Source: Paraburkholderia antibiotica
GTDB taxonomy: Bacteria; Pseudomonadota; Gammaproteobacteria; Burkholderiales; Burkholderiaceae
Length of the DNA: 64,000 nt
Reading direction: 5' to 3'
Assembly (NCBI RefSeq): GCF_012927125.1
Contig: NZ_JABBFZ010000026.1
Span: 1 to 64,000, forward strand
The position numbers and the translations under genes were made by a program. How positions within the stretch are numbered: position 1 is the stretch's first letter; every line of letters begins with the position of its first letter. This document shows, piece by piece, positions 43,908 through 53,600 of this stretch. Below the pieces are notes generated by a model. That model was not told the origin of the DNA, did no database searches, and saw only the letters and a list, made by a program, of their open reading frames with translations.

Positions 43908-45665
43908 TCAGAACTGCGCAATCAACTGAAACCCCACCGTCACCCGCGCCGTCGGGAAACCCGACGGTTTATAAATAGGCGTGCCGGCAAACAGGTCATA
44001 AGCGACGGCCCCGATCTTCGCGGGCACACTGCCCTTGACACCGATCACCGCACCTGCCAGTTGCGTACCCGCGAGATAAACCGCGCTCGGACCGAACACA
44101 TGGCCATAGTCGATACCCGCATACAGCGACTGCCCCGTCGCGCCGATCGGCACCTGAAGCTCGTTGCGCCAGAAGAAACCGCGCTCGGCCGCGAGCATCG
44201 TTTCACCGTCGAAGCCGCGCACGGTGTAGCGGCTGCCGATCGTCAGATCGTCGATGTAGTTCAGCGTGTTGTTCGTGAACTGGCCATGCACCGAGGTCAC
44301 GTAACGCAGCGGCTGGCTCGCGATCTGGAGCGGCACCGACAGGTTGGCGTCGAGCACGGCCATATGGAAACGGTAGGTCGGGCCAGTCGGATAGAAGTCC
44401 GGTGTCGCGCCGAGACCGCCGACGCCCTGTCGATACACGAGCGAACCGTCGAACTGCGACGCGCCGAAGTAATGACGATCGGTCAGCCCCGCTTCGATGA
44501 ACGTGTTGTTGCGGCGTTGCTGCGGAATATCGGTGTCCTCGATGAAGCTCTCGCCGAAACGCTTCGTGAGGCGGAACTGCGCGCCGAGCACATTGCTCTG
44601 GCTGCGCATCAGCACGCGTTGCAGTTTGAAGTCCACGGTCTGCGCATTGCCGCTCGACACGAAGGTCTGATTGACGCCCGCGATCTGCTGGTAATACGTG
44701 TTCGTGTACGCCGACAGCGTGCCGGTCCAGTAGCCCCACGGGATCGAATACGAGCCGTTCCAGCCATGCGAGCCCAGACTCTTGTCGCCGAATTCGAGGT
44801 CCTGGTTCACGCCGACGTTGAAGATGTCGTTCAGGCCGAGCGGGTTGTCGATGCCGAGGCTCAGGTTGCCCTGCAGTTTGCCGGTCGCACGCGTGCCCGA
44901 GTTGTCGATCGACGCGACGACGGTCCACGGCTTCGTGCGCTTCACGTCGAGTACGACGTCGCTCTCGCCGGGGATGTTGGTCGGGACGATCTGCATGGAG
45001 ACGTCCTGACTCGCGACACGCTTCATCTGTTCGAGGCCCTGTTCGAGGTCGCGCAGGTTCAGCGTATCGCCGCCACGGGTCGGAAACGCGGATTTCCAGG
45101 TGCCGCGCATGGACGGATCGGCGAAGCGGATCTGATTGATCACGCCGGGTACGAGCGCGAATTTCAGCGTGCCGGTCGAGAGGTCCTGTTCGGGCAGCAG
45201 TACGCGGGTCGTGATGTAGCCGCGCGAAAGAATCTGTTGTTGCAGGCTCTTCGTGAGGATATCGATACCCTGTTTGCCGATGCATTCGCCCTGGTAGTGG
45301 TCGAGCCATTCGCGCACGAACGCGAAGCGGTCGAGCGGCAGCGCCGAGGCGCCCTGCTTGCGGACTGCTTCGGGGAGCGTCGATGGAACGTCAAGCTCGA
45401 AGGTATCGATGCGGAAGCACGGGGTTTCGGTTGGCAGTTCGGGCCAGCCGCCTCTCGACGGAATGGTCGAGCGGACGCTCGGCGCGGCGATGGTGGCCTG
45501 GCGTTGCTGGGCGTCGCGCTGCTGCTGCAACTGACGGTTCTGCTCGGCGTTCGCGCGACCCGCCGCGGCTTCGTCGGCGGGGGTGATGGTTTGTTGCGCG
45601 TGGGCGAGTGATACTAGGGCGGAGAGCGGCAACGCCGCCAGTTTTTTACTGATTTTCATTGTCAT
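43908..45665 (-). CDS. cdiB: CdiB-type two-partner secretion transporter (TpsB)
   Basis: 585 residues; AGGA is 5 nt before ATG 45665. Signal peptide (MKISKKLAALPLSALVSLAHA), a Gln/Arg-rich helix (QNRQLQQQRDAQQRQA) as in the N-terminal plug of FhaC, a POTRA domain with PCFRIDTFELDVPS, GYITTRVLLPEQDLSTGTLK and VPGVINQIRF, a second POTRA-like segment, then the 16-strand outer-membrane barrel. Strand motifs include VRGFDGETMLAAERGFFWRN (the conserved VRGF tetrad region) and a C-terminal VTVGFQLIAQF ending in Phe. It exports CdiA. In Burkholderia-type loci the transporter gene comes last, as here. Confidence 0.93.
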   Translation of the reverse strand: MTMKISKKLAALPLSALVSLAHAQQTITPADEAAAGRANAEQNRQLQQQRDAQQRQATIAAPSVRSTIPSRGGWPELPTETPCFRIDTFELDVPSTLPEAVRKQGASALPLDRFAFVREWLDHYQGECIGKQGIDILTKSLQQQILSRGYITTRVLLPEQDLSTGTLKFALVPGVINQIRFADPSMRGTWKSAFPTRGGDTLNLRDLEQGLEQMKRVASQDVSMQIVPTNIPGESDVVLDVKRTKPWTVVASIDNSGTRATGKLQGNLSLGIDNPLGLNDIFNVGVNQDLEFGDKSLGSHGWNGSYSIPWGYWTGTLSAYTNTYYQQIAGVNQTFVSSGNAQTVDFKLQRVLMRSQSNVLGAQFRLTKRFGESFIEDTDIPQQRRNNTFIEAGLTDRHYFGASQFDGSLVYRQGVGGLGATPDFYPTGPTYRFHMAVLDANLSVPLQIASQPLRYVTSVHGQFTNNTLNYIDDLTIGSRYTVRGFDGETMLAAERGFFWRNELQVPIGATGQSLYAGIDYGHVFGPSAVYLAGTQLAGAVIGVKGSVPAKIGAVAYDLFAGTPIYKPSGFPTARVTVGFQLIAQF

Positions 45666-45678
45666 TTAAATCCTGATG

Positions 45679-45870
45679 CTATTCGGTACTCAACTTACGC
45701 AGACAGCCCGACGCGGCCGGCACATCGAGCACAAACCGGTCGACGCGAAAGCACGGTGCGTCGGGAGGTAGGGCCGGGTACGCTTCAACGCGCGGTACGT
45801 CAGAGCGCACGGAAGGGACGTCCGCAGCCGCGTCGCGCTGCTGTGCCTCGCGTTGCTGTTGCGCCTTTGG
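45679..45870 (-). pseudogene. N-terminal fragment of a second cdiB
   Basis: A 63-codon open frame without a start codon, ending in TAG 45679-45681. It gives QQQREAQQRDAA, PSVRSDVPR, LPPDAPCFRVDRFVLDVPA, which aligns with the plug/POTRA start of the neighbouring cdiB (QQQRDAQQRQA, PSVRSTIPS, LPTETPCFRIDTFELDVPS). Signal peptide and everything after this region are missing. It is immediately upstream of the intact cdiB, so a second transporter gene, or a recombination product between copies, once stood here. Confidence 0.85.
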
Positions 45871-45932
45871 TCACCTAATTATTTATCAGGCTGAAATTTC
45901 GCGCCGTCGTAGCCATTGATTTTAAATCCGCT

Positions 45933-46379
45933 TTAACCAAGGGCTTTACGCACATGATCAGCTAAATTGGATAGGTCCAAATATGCAATTCGCGCAAAAT
46001 CTGGATAATTTTCCGCTATGTATTCGTAGGCATCCTGCCCCTGTCCCGCTTCGGTTTTCACTTGAACCTGCTCAACGAACAGAGGGCGAATCACCCAATT
46101 TTTACCCGGAAGTGCAAGCCGTTGATGACCGGACATATGCCATGCAATTGCTCCCTGGTAGGTGTCAACTGCTGACATAAGCCTGGCAATCAACTCTGCG
46201 TCTTCATGTCGAAACCGAAATGATGTGTACGGAGCAAGCCTGGAATTATCAGCGGTGAATGTCCCTGTTCTCAAAACTATTGCAGAAGATGAGCTTCTAA
46301 ATTTTCTCCACTCAAGCTCAGCAAATTGCTCAATCACCAGGCATAGCTCGTCGCCATGCGGAAAATTTTCACTCATCAT
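45933..46379 (-). CDS. Orphan immunity protein (second CDI module)
   Basis: 148 residues; the start ATGATG overlaps the stop of the toxin remnant (ATGA), and GGGAGGG provides a strong ribosome site. Soluble, acidic, no membrane segment: LCLVIEQFAELEWRKFRSSS, AYTSFRFRH-like strands, and YEYIAENYPDFARIAYLDLS near the end. I do not recognise the family. Its place directly behind a CdiA-CT remnant marks it as the cognate immunity gene of a displaced CDI module. The frame continues for 17 more sense codons after the stop to a second TAA (45879-45881). Confidence 0.75.
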   Translation of the reverse strand: MMSENFPHGDELCLVIEQFAELEWRKFRSSSSAIVLRTGTFTADNSRLAPYTSFRFRHEDAELIARLMSAVDTYQGAIAWHMSGHQRLALPGKNWVIRPLFVEQVQVKTEAGQGQDAYEYIAENYPDFARIAYLDLSNLADHVRKALG

Positions 46380-46639
46380 TTCCCTCCCTTAACGATAGAA
46401 AGCGAAATGCCACCGGGGTTATTGTTTTTCATCAATTGAAGCCAGTCGCCTTGGGGAATCGGCTGCGAAGATACTCGTGGGTCATAGACATATTGCCCAT
46501 CAGAATAGACTTGGTGACAGGACTGCCCCTCCCACTGCGCTAAAGACACTGCCACCGCCAAGCCCCCCATCAGCGCCCCACCCACGACATGCAGCTCAAC
46601 CCGGTTCGGAGCCCCCCTCATCCCAGAGACCGACTTCAT
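46376..46639 (-). pseudogene. Displaced CdiA C-terminal remnant
   Basis: An 87-codon frame with no secretion signal. Residues 1-28 (GAPNRVELHVVGGALMGGLA) match the pre-toxin segment of the main CdiA (GGADRTALHVVGGALIGGLG), and the nucleotide match continues past this point in a different frame: relative to cdiA one base is missing in a G run near 46568. The last ~45 residues (YSDGQYVYDPRVSSQPIPQG, then NNNPGGISLSIVKGGK) are a different tail, presumably the end of another toxin domain. Its stop overlaps the second immunity gene. It is a classic orphan CDI module, now degenerate. Confidence 0.8.
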
Positions 46640-46647
46640 GTACTCTT

Positions 46648-47088
46648 TTAGATACCCTTACCGAAATCATCAGGCAGATCACCCAATTCCCGGTAAAGCG
46701 CAATTCCGCACAATGCGACACAAAACAACAGAATGGGGAGTAGCATTCCAAACGCTTCCTGCCCATTTCCATGCAATTCCCAAACTATCGACAGTCCGAA
46801 ATAGATAATTATCAGCACTATGACAGACAAATAAAAACGCAAAAATAACTGTGACCTAGTCAACGGCGCCTTTCCCGCTAAAAGACGTCTCGCCTTCAGA
46901 GTCTGGTATAGGAAGATCACAGCAACCAGCACGCCAAGAGGAACAAGTCTCCCCACAGCAGCTTTCCAATTTGCGCCCCTCGCAACGCCCACAATAATCA
47001 AGAACACCGCCATTGATGCTATTTGCGGTGCCCATTTACGCAACTTCACAAAAGCAATTTTGCAGGAATCTAACATCATATCTCTCAT
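46648..47088 (-). CDS. cdiI: CdiI-type immunity protein, integral membrane
   Basis: 146 residues from ATG 47088, overlapping the cdiA stop (TGATG); a GTG one codon earlier and ATGs four and five codons later are alternatives. Four predicted transmembrane helices: QIASMAVFLIIVGVARGA, LVPLGVLVAVIFLYQTL, FYLSVIVLIIIYFGLSIVW and MLLPILLFCVALCGIALY, with short charged loops (KARRLLAGKAPLTRSQ). No family recognised. Directly behind cdiA, so it should protect from the current CdiA-CT; a membrane location fits a toxin acting on the inner membrane. Lower GC than cdiA. Confidence 0.8.
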   Translation of the reverse strand: MRDMMLDSCKIAFVKLRKWAPQIASMAVFLIIVGVARGANWKAAVGRLVPLGVLVAVIFLYQTLKARRLLAGKAPLTRSQLFLRFYLSVIVLIIIYFGLSIVWELHGNGQEAFGMLLPILLFCVALCGIALYRELGDLPDDFGKGI

Positions 47089-47681
47089 CACTTTTGAATT
47101 ATCCCCTGAATAATTCCTGACGCATCTTGAATTGACTTATTCAACCAAACCCCCACAGGACCTGGAACGATGGCTTGAACTGCGTATCCTGCAGAAGTCG
47201 TCCCTGCTGCTACGCCAGCCGATAAGTCTGGATTGCCATTTGTTGCAGCTGCCGCACCAAACGCAGCTGTGCCATTGACTACTGCATTATAGGTGCCGGT
47301 TGCAAGCACGCCGACCTTGCTCATTCCGATAATGGAGGAATCCCCTATGGCCAATGGTCCAAATGCCCCGGCAATCAATCCGGTAGCGTAAGACTTCGGA
47401 ATGTTCGGCAAATCGCTTGATATACCAAGCATATAGTTACTCACGTCAGACGCGTAGTCCATTCCACCAGCGGTTGCAGCGGCTATGATCGCATTTGGAC
47501 CACCCATAACGCCTAGTGCGAGTGCACCTGCAATATAAGGCGCCTCCTCTTTCATATTAGCTAACGCCGCATCTGCGTTTGCCCCCTGCGCTTGAATTGC
47601 TGCAGTCAACGTCGCATCGCTACATTGCGCGCCCGCCGGGCAAACCTGCGAGACCAGACTCTTACGCTTGTCATTGCCTTG
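47088..47681 (-). other. CdiA-CT variable toxin domain
   Basis: The 197 residues after QLYN. A hydrophilic head (DKRKSLVSQVCPAGAQCSDA) is followed by mostly Gly/Ala-rich hydrophobic stretches (YIAGALALGVMGGPNAIIAA, SYATGLIAGAFGPLAIG, AAFGAAAATNGN, AGYAVQAIVPGPVGVWL). There are no obvious nuclease residues (no HxH, no clustered His/Asp/Glu). Together with a membrane immunity partner this suggests pore formation or membrane disruption; that is inference. Confidence 0.6.
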
Positions 47682-50600
47682 GTTGTACAACTGAACTGCT
47701 GATCCGGTCGCCGCGCCCGCCGTTCCCCCTACCAGCGCACCGCCAAGCCCGGCGACAATGTTCCCGGAAATATTGCCAAGAAGTTCCGAGCCCGTTGCCC
47801 CTTCAACTCCCTTGGAGATGCTTTCCAGCTCATCTGCCATCGCAGCGGAAAGACCCGCGCCGGCCGCGCCACCGATAGCTCCGAACGCGCTGCCACCGCC
47901 AAGTCCACCAATCAGCGCACCACCTACTACGTGCAGCGCTGTGCGATCCGCTCCCCCCTCAGCCCACGAATCCGCCTCGGCCTGATACTGCGCAGCAACG
48001 TCGGTCAGATTGGCCGCTTTCGCCGCATCCGCTTCCTGCTGCGCCTGCTGCTGCTTCTGGTCCGCGTACGCCCCAATCCCCTGCGCGATCACCTGCCCCG
48101 CCGCCTGCGCGGCCTGCATCGTGTCGGCCTGCTGCGACAGCAGATTGTTGATGTCCGGCGCAGACGACACCGTGCCATTGGTGTTCGTCGTATCCCGACT
48201 GAGGCTTGCCACATCCTGCGTCTGCGCAGCCTGATTCGTGATGTTGATCGCGCCCGCGCTGACAGCGCTACGCGTCGTCGCACTCTCGTCGCCGTTCTCG
48301 TCCTGCGAGATCATCGGCACCACGCCGCCCGCGCCACCGACCGAGCCCGTCCCGATCGCCTTGCCGGTCGTGCCGACACCCGCCCCCGCGCTCAACCCGT
48401 TGCTCGCCGCGCTGTAATGCGACTGGTTCTGCACATCGCTGAACGTCAGCGTGCCGGTCGTCAGGCTGTTCTTCGATGCATCGGCCGTGCTGTCGATCAC
48501 CGCACCCGTCAGACTCGTATTGCCGTCGACGTTGAGATTGAAGCCGCCATCGCCCGCATGGATGCCGGCCTGCTCGTTGACACCCGCATAGTTCGCATCC
48601 GCGTGTCCGTTCTGCGCACTGAAGCTCGCGCTGCCGCCACCCTGACTGATGCTGAAGCCGCCACCGGAACTGCTCTGATGCGCGGTACTCACCGTCGTGT
48701 CCTGGACACTCTGGATGTTCAGGTTGCCGCCCACGTTCGCCGTCACCGTGCCGCCGCTCACGTCCGAGCCGACGATGTTCGTATCGCCGCCCGACAGGAT
48801 CGTCACGCTATTGGCGCCTGTCACGTGCGTGTTGTTCTGGATCGCCGCATCGCTGTTGCCGTCGCCGTGCGCGTTCGACATCGACGCCGATACGCCGAAG
48901 CCGTTCGTGCCGTACGACACGCCGACGCTCGCGCTCGACGACTTGTTCGTGCTCGCCGTCGTATCGGTATCGGTCGTGTTGACGAGGTTGACCTGGTTCT
49001 TCGCGGCGAGCAGCACGTCGTTGGCACTCAGGTTCGAGCCCGCGACCGTGACGTTGCCCGATCCCGCCGTGCCGTCGCCGGTGGCGACGAAGGTCGCCGT
49101 GCCGCCAGCCTGTACCGTCGAGCCGCTATGCGTGCTCTGGTCCTCAGTGAACGTGCTCTTGCTCTGGCTCGATCCATAGCTCAGTTGCACAGCTACGCTC
49201 GGATTCGGGCCGCCCAGTGCACCGCCCGTCAGACTCGCGACCGCGATAGCCGAATCGCCCACCGCCGCAATCGCGTGCAGCGCCTGCGCGCGAGAATTGC
49301 CTCTGCTGCTCGAGACGGCCTGTGCTTCGGTGATCGCACCGTTGATCGCGTCGCCCACGCTGCCCGAGAGCGCCAGCGTGAAGCCGCTCTTCTTCGTTTC
49401 CTGGGTCTGTTCGGTGTGCGACGTATTCGTCGCTGCGTCGATCGTGACGTTGGCGCCCGTGCCCGTAATGTTGCCGCCCGCGAGGAGGTCACTGCCCGTC
49501 ACGTGCAGGTCCTTGCCGGCTGTGACGTTCAAATTGCCGTTGATCGACCCGACAAGACTGCCGTTATTCGTCACGGTCGTGGTCTGGCTTGTATCGGTCT
49601 GCGTCGCGGTGCCGATCGAGAACCCTACACTGCCAGTCGACATGAGCCCCGACTTCTTCTGGTAGTAGTAGCTGTCCTTCGTCGCCGTATCCTGCGAGGC
49701 GGCGATGTTGACATTGCCCGCTGCTGCGAGATTCACGTCGTTCGTGCCGACGACGGTCGAGCCTTTTACGGTCATATCCTTGCCCGCCTGGATATTGACC
49801 GTATCGCCCGACACGAGACTGCCCACCGCGACATTGGCGTGCGTATCCTGCATCGTGTCGGTCGTCGTGCTGCTCACGAAGCTCCCCCGCTTCGACTCCA
49901 CCGCCTGATAGTTATCGTGCTCTTCCCGCGCCTCGCCGATCGTCACGTTACCGGTCGCCGCGATACTGGCCGTGCCCGCACCGTTATCGACGCCATCCGT
50001 CATGCCCGCAGTCAGCGACGAACCCGTCAGCGTCACATTGCCCTTCGACGCATCGCTACTCACCGCCCCCAGCGTCGCATTCCCACCCGCCGTAAAGCTC
50101 GTACCGACCGCCTGCTCGTCGTACGTGTGATCCACTTCCTTGCGCGAACTGCCATCCGTGGCCACGTTGTCATACTTCGCCGTATCCGTGACGTTGCTCG
50201 CCGTCAGATCCCCGCCCGCGACCACCGCCATATCGCCGCCCGACGTCACCTTCGCGCCCTTGAACGTTGCATCGTTGCCGCTCTGGATCGAGAGGTCGCC
50301 GCTCGCCGAGATCGCGCTCGTCTGATTCGTCGTGCTGTTCTCTTCCCAGTGGTGCTGATCGTTCTTCGCCACCGATTGCGACGTCGCCGACTGCACGGTA
50401 TCGACCGTGATGTCATGGCCCGCCGTGATCTGCGCGTTGCCGCCCGCGCTGATGTTCGCGCCGTGCACGCTCAGGTCGTTGCCCGCCGCGATCACCATGT
50501 CGCCGGTCGACGCAATCGTCCCCTGCGCGCCGAGCAGGGTCTGGCTGACCTTGCTATCACCGGACGCCGAACTGATGCCCTTGACGTCGACCAGCGTCGT

Positions 50601-53600
50601 ATTGACGATGTCGTTGCCCGCCAGCACCGCGACGCGGTTGCCGCTGATCATGCCCGACGCGTTGACCACGTCATGGGTCGCCGAGACGACCGTCGTGCCG
50701 TCGGCATCGCTGCTGCCGATCGAGCCGCCGCGATTCAGAATGTCCGTCGCGCTGACGACGGTCTGCGTGCCGCCCTTGATCACGCCGCTGTTCGTCGCGC
50801 TGCCCGTCGCGTGAATTTCCACGTCGTTGGCAGCGATCAGCGCGCCGCTCGGCTGCAGGTCGTTCGCATGCGTCTGCGCGAGATACACGACCGGCGCCAG
50901 CACCTGCTGCGTCGTACCGTCCGGCAACGTGACGGTCTGATTCACGAGCCACACGATATCGCTCGTCAACGCATCCATCTGCGCGGCCGTCAGCGCGATG
51001 CCGGGCTCGAACCCGAACTGCTGCGCGGCGTTCACGCCGCTGGTCATCAGCGCCTGATATTCGTCGAGATTGTTCGTGTAGCCCTGCAGATAAACGCGGC
51101 CGGTCAGCTGCGTGATCTGGTCGCGCACGAGTTGCTCTTCGTACAGGCCATCGCCAAGACGCTTCTCGACGCTCTGCGGATTGAGGCCGAGCTGCTTCAG
51201 CATGTAGTCGCTGGAAATGAAGCTCGTATAGCTCGTCAGCCGCGAATCGGTCACAACAAGGTACGACGCGCCCGGCGACGTCTGATACGTGTACAGGCCG
51301 TTCGTGGGAAGCGTGATGTTCAGATTGCCGGTGCTGCTCGCGACGCTCTGCGGCGCATTCACCTGCGTGCCCGTCATCAGCTGGTTGGCGCCCAGCGTTC
51401 CGCCGCTCGCGCCCGTCGCGGAGTTCGCGGCCGCGACGTTCGTGTTGTTGACATTGGTCGCGCTGATCTGTACCGCGTTGTTCGCGATGATCGTGCCGCC
51501 GGTGCCGCCGATCGCCACCGGCGTCAGCACGATTGAAGGCTGGCTGACCGTGCCCACGTCCTGCGTGATGTTCTCGTTCCACGCGTACGTCGACACGATG
51601 TCCTGTGTCTGGTACTGGTACAGCGTCTGCCCGGTGTTGTTGACCGTGGTGCCGCCGTAATTGCCGCTGCCGTTGCCGATTTCGCCATCCTGCTGGCTCG
51701 AACCGATCTGGATCGAACCGCCTGCCGCGATCGCGCTGTAGTTGTTGTTCAGCGTGCCGACGTTCGCGAGCGTCAGGTTGCCGCCCGCGAGCAGTTGCGC
51801 CTGCTGTGCCTGCGGCCCCGTCACCTGATCCTGCTGCGTCGTGGTGGTCGTGTCGCGTGCGATCTCGACGCGCTGATAGCCGTTATGCGCGTCGCTGCGT
51901 GTCGTGTATTCGGTGGACGGCAGGTAGTTGACGTTCGGGTTGTAGTCGTCCCAGTAGTTGACGGTAATCGTGCCGTCGCCGTTGTTCGTGATCGCGTTGT
52001 ACCAGATCGTCTGCTGGGTGCCGTTCACGTTCACGACCAGCACGTTGTCGGTGGCGTTCGGACCCGAGGTTTGCGACACGATCTGCGCGGTCGAATAGGT
52101 GGTATCGACCGGGCTCTTGTAGCCGTAGTCCCACACCGACTGGGTACACGACGAATGGCCATCCGCGTTGCCGGTCGCGCACGCCATGTATTTGTCGCGC
52201 TTGGTCTGATGGACCGTTTCGACGTCGGTTGGCACCGTCTCGACCGTTGGCGCGGGGCGCGTATTGGTCAGCGTCTGCGCGGCGACTTCGATGTTGCCCT
52301 GCGCTTCGATCGTGGACTGGTCGTTGGTGACCGAATTGCTGCGGTTGGCAAGCAGGCCGTTGGCATCGCGTGTCGCGTCGGCGGCGATGTTGATGTCGCC
52401 GAGGCTGAACATCGTCGCGCCGCCCGTGTTCGAGATGTCGCCGGGCGAGTACAGGTTCAGTTCCGACGCGGCGGCCATGACGGCGGCCGCGCCGCTGTTC
52501 GCGATGGACTGGCTGGCGTTGAGCGTAACGGTATCGCCGATGATCGTGGCGGTATTGGTCAGCGTCGCGCTGTGCGTGGTGACGCTATCGCCTTCGATGC
52601 GCCCTTCATTCGTGATCGCGTTCGCCGCGTTCACCGTCGTGCTGGCCGAATTCAGGTCGGCGCCCGCCTGGTTGTCGAGGTTCGCCGCGCTCACGGTCAG
52701 CGCGTTGACCGCGGCAAGCGTCCCCTGATTCGTGAGATTGCCCGCGACCGTGAAGGACAAGTCGCGGTTTGCCTGGATCTGGTTGGCCGCGCCGTTCGTG
52801 TAGTCGCCGTTGACCGTCACCGCGCCGTCGACGCCCGCGACGATCGTGCCGTCGCCGGCGAGCTGGTTCGTCGTGAGCATCAGGTTCTGGTCGCTGCCGA
52901 TCGCGCCATTCTGGTTCGCGAGCGTGCCCGTCGTGATCGCGACGCTGCCGCCGCTGCCAGTGTCGTTGCCGATGCGGCCCGACGTGTTGTCGAGCGACGC
53001 GACGTTCAACGCGAGCGCGCCGTTCGCGTGCAGCGAGCCGCCCTGGTTGACAACGGCGGCGCCGGCCTGATCGAGCGTGAGTTTGTTCGCACCCGACAGC
53101 GTGCCGCCGCTGTTGTCGACGGTTTGCGCGAGGTTCAGCGTCAGGTCGTGACCCGCCACGACCTGCGCGCCCTGCGTGTTCGACAGCGTCTGTCCCGTCA
53201 GCGTCACGTCGCCATTGCCGCCGATCGTGCCCGCGCCGTTGACGCCGCCGCTATTCGCGTTGGTGATCGTCGTCGCGCTGAGCGTCGTCGCGCCGGTGCC
53301 GATGTTGGCGATGCGGCCGTTGGTGTTGTCGACCGACGCGCCCGCCACCGCGAGCGTCGCCGTCGCGCCGTCCGCTTCGATCTGGCCGGCGGTGTTGTCG
53401 AGCGCGCCCTGGGCGGACACGCTGACCGCGCCGTTGCCCTGAATCAGGCCGGCCGCATTGTTCAACGTGCTGCCGGATTGAACGGTCGTCGTACCGCCAG
53501 ACGCCATCGTGCCGCCCGCGTTGCTAATGCTCGCGCCCTTTACCGACACGTCGCCGTTGCCGGCGATCTCGCCGTTAGCCGTGTTGGTCAGCGCGCCGCT

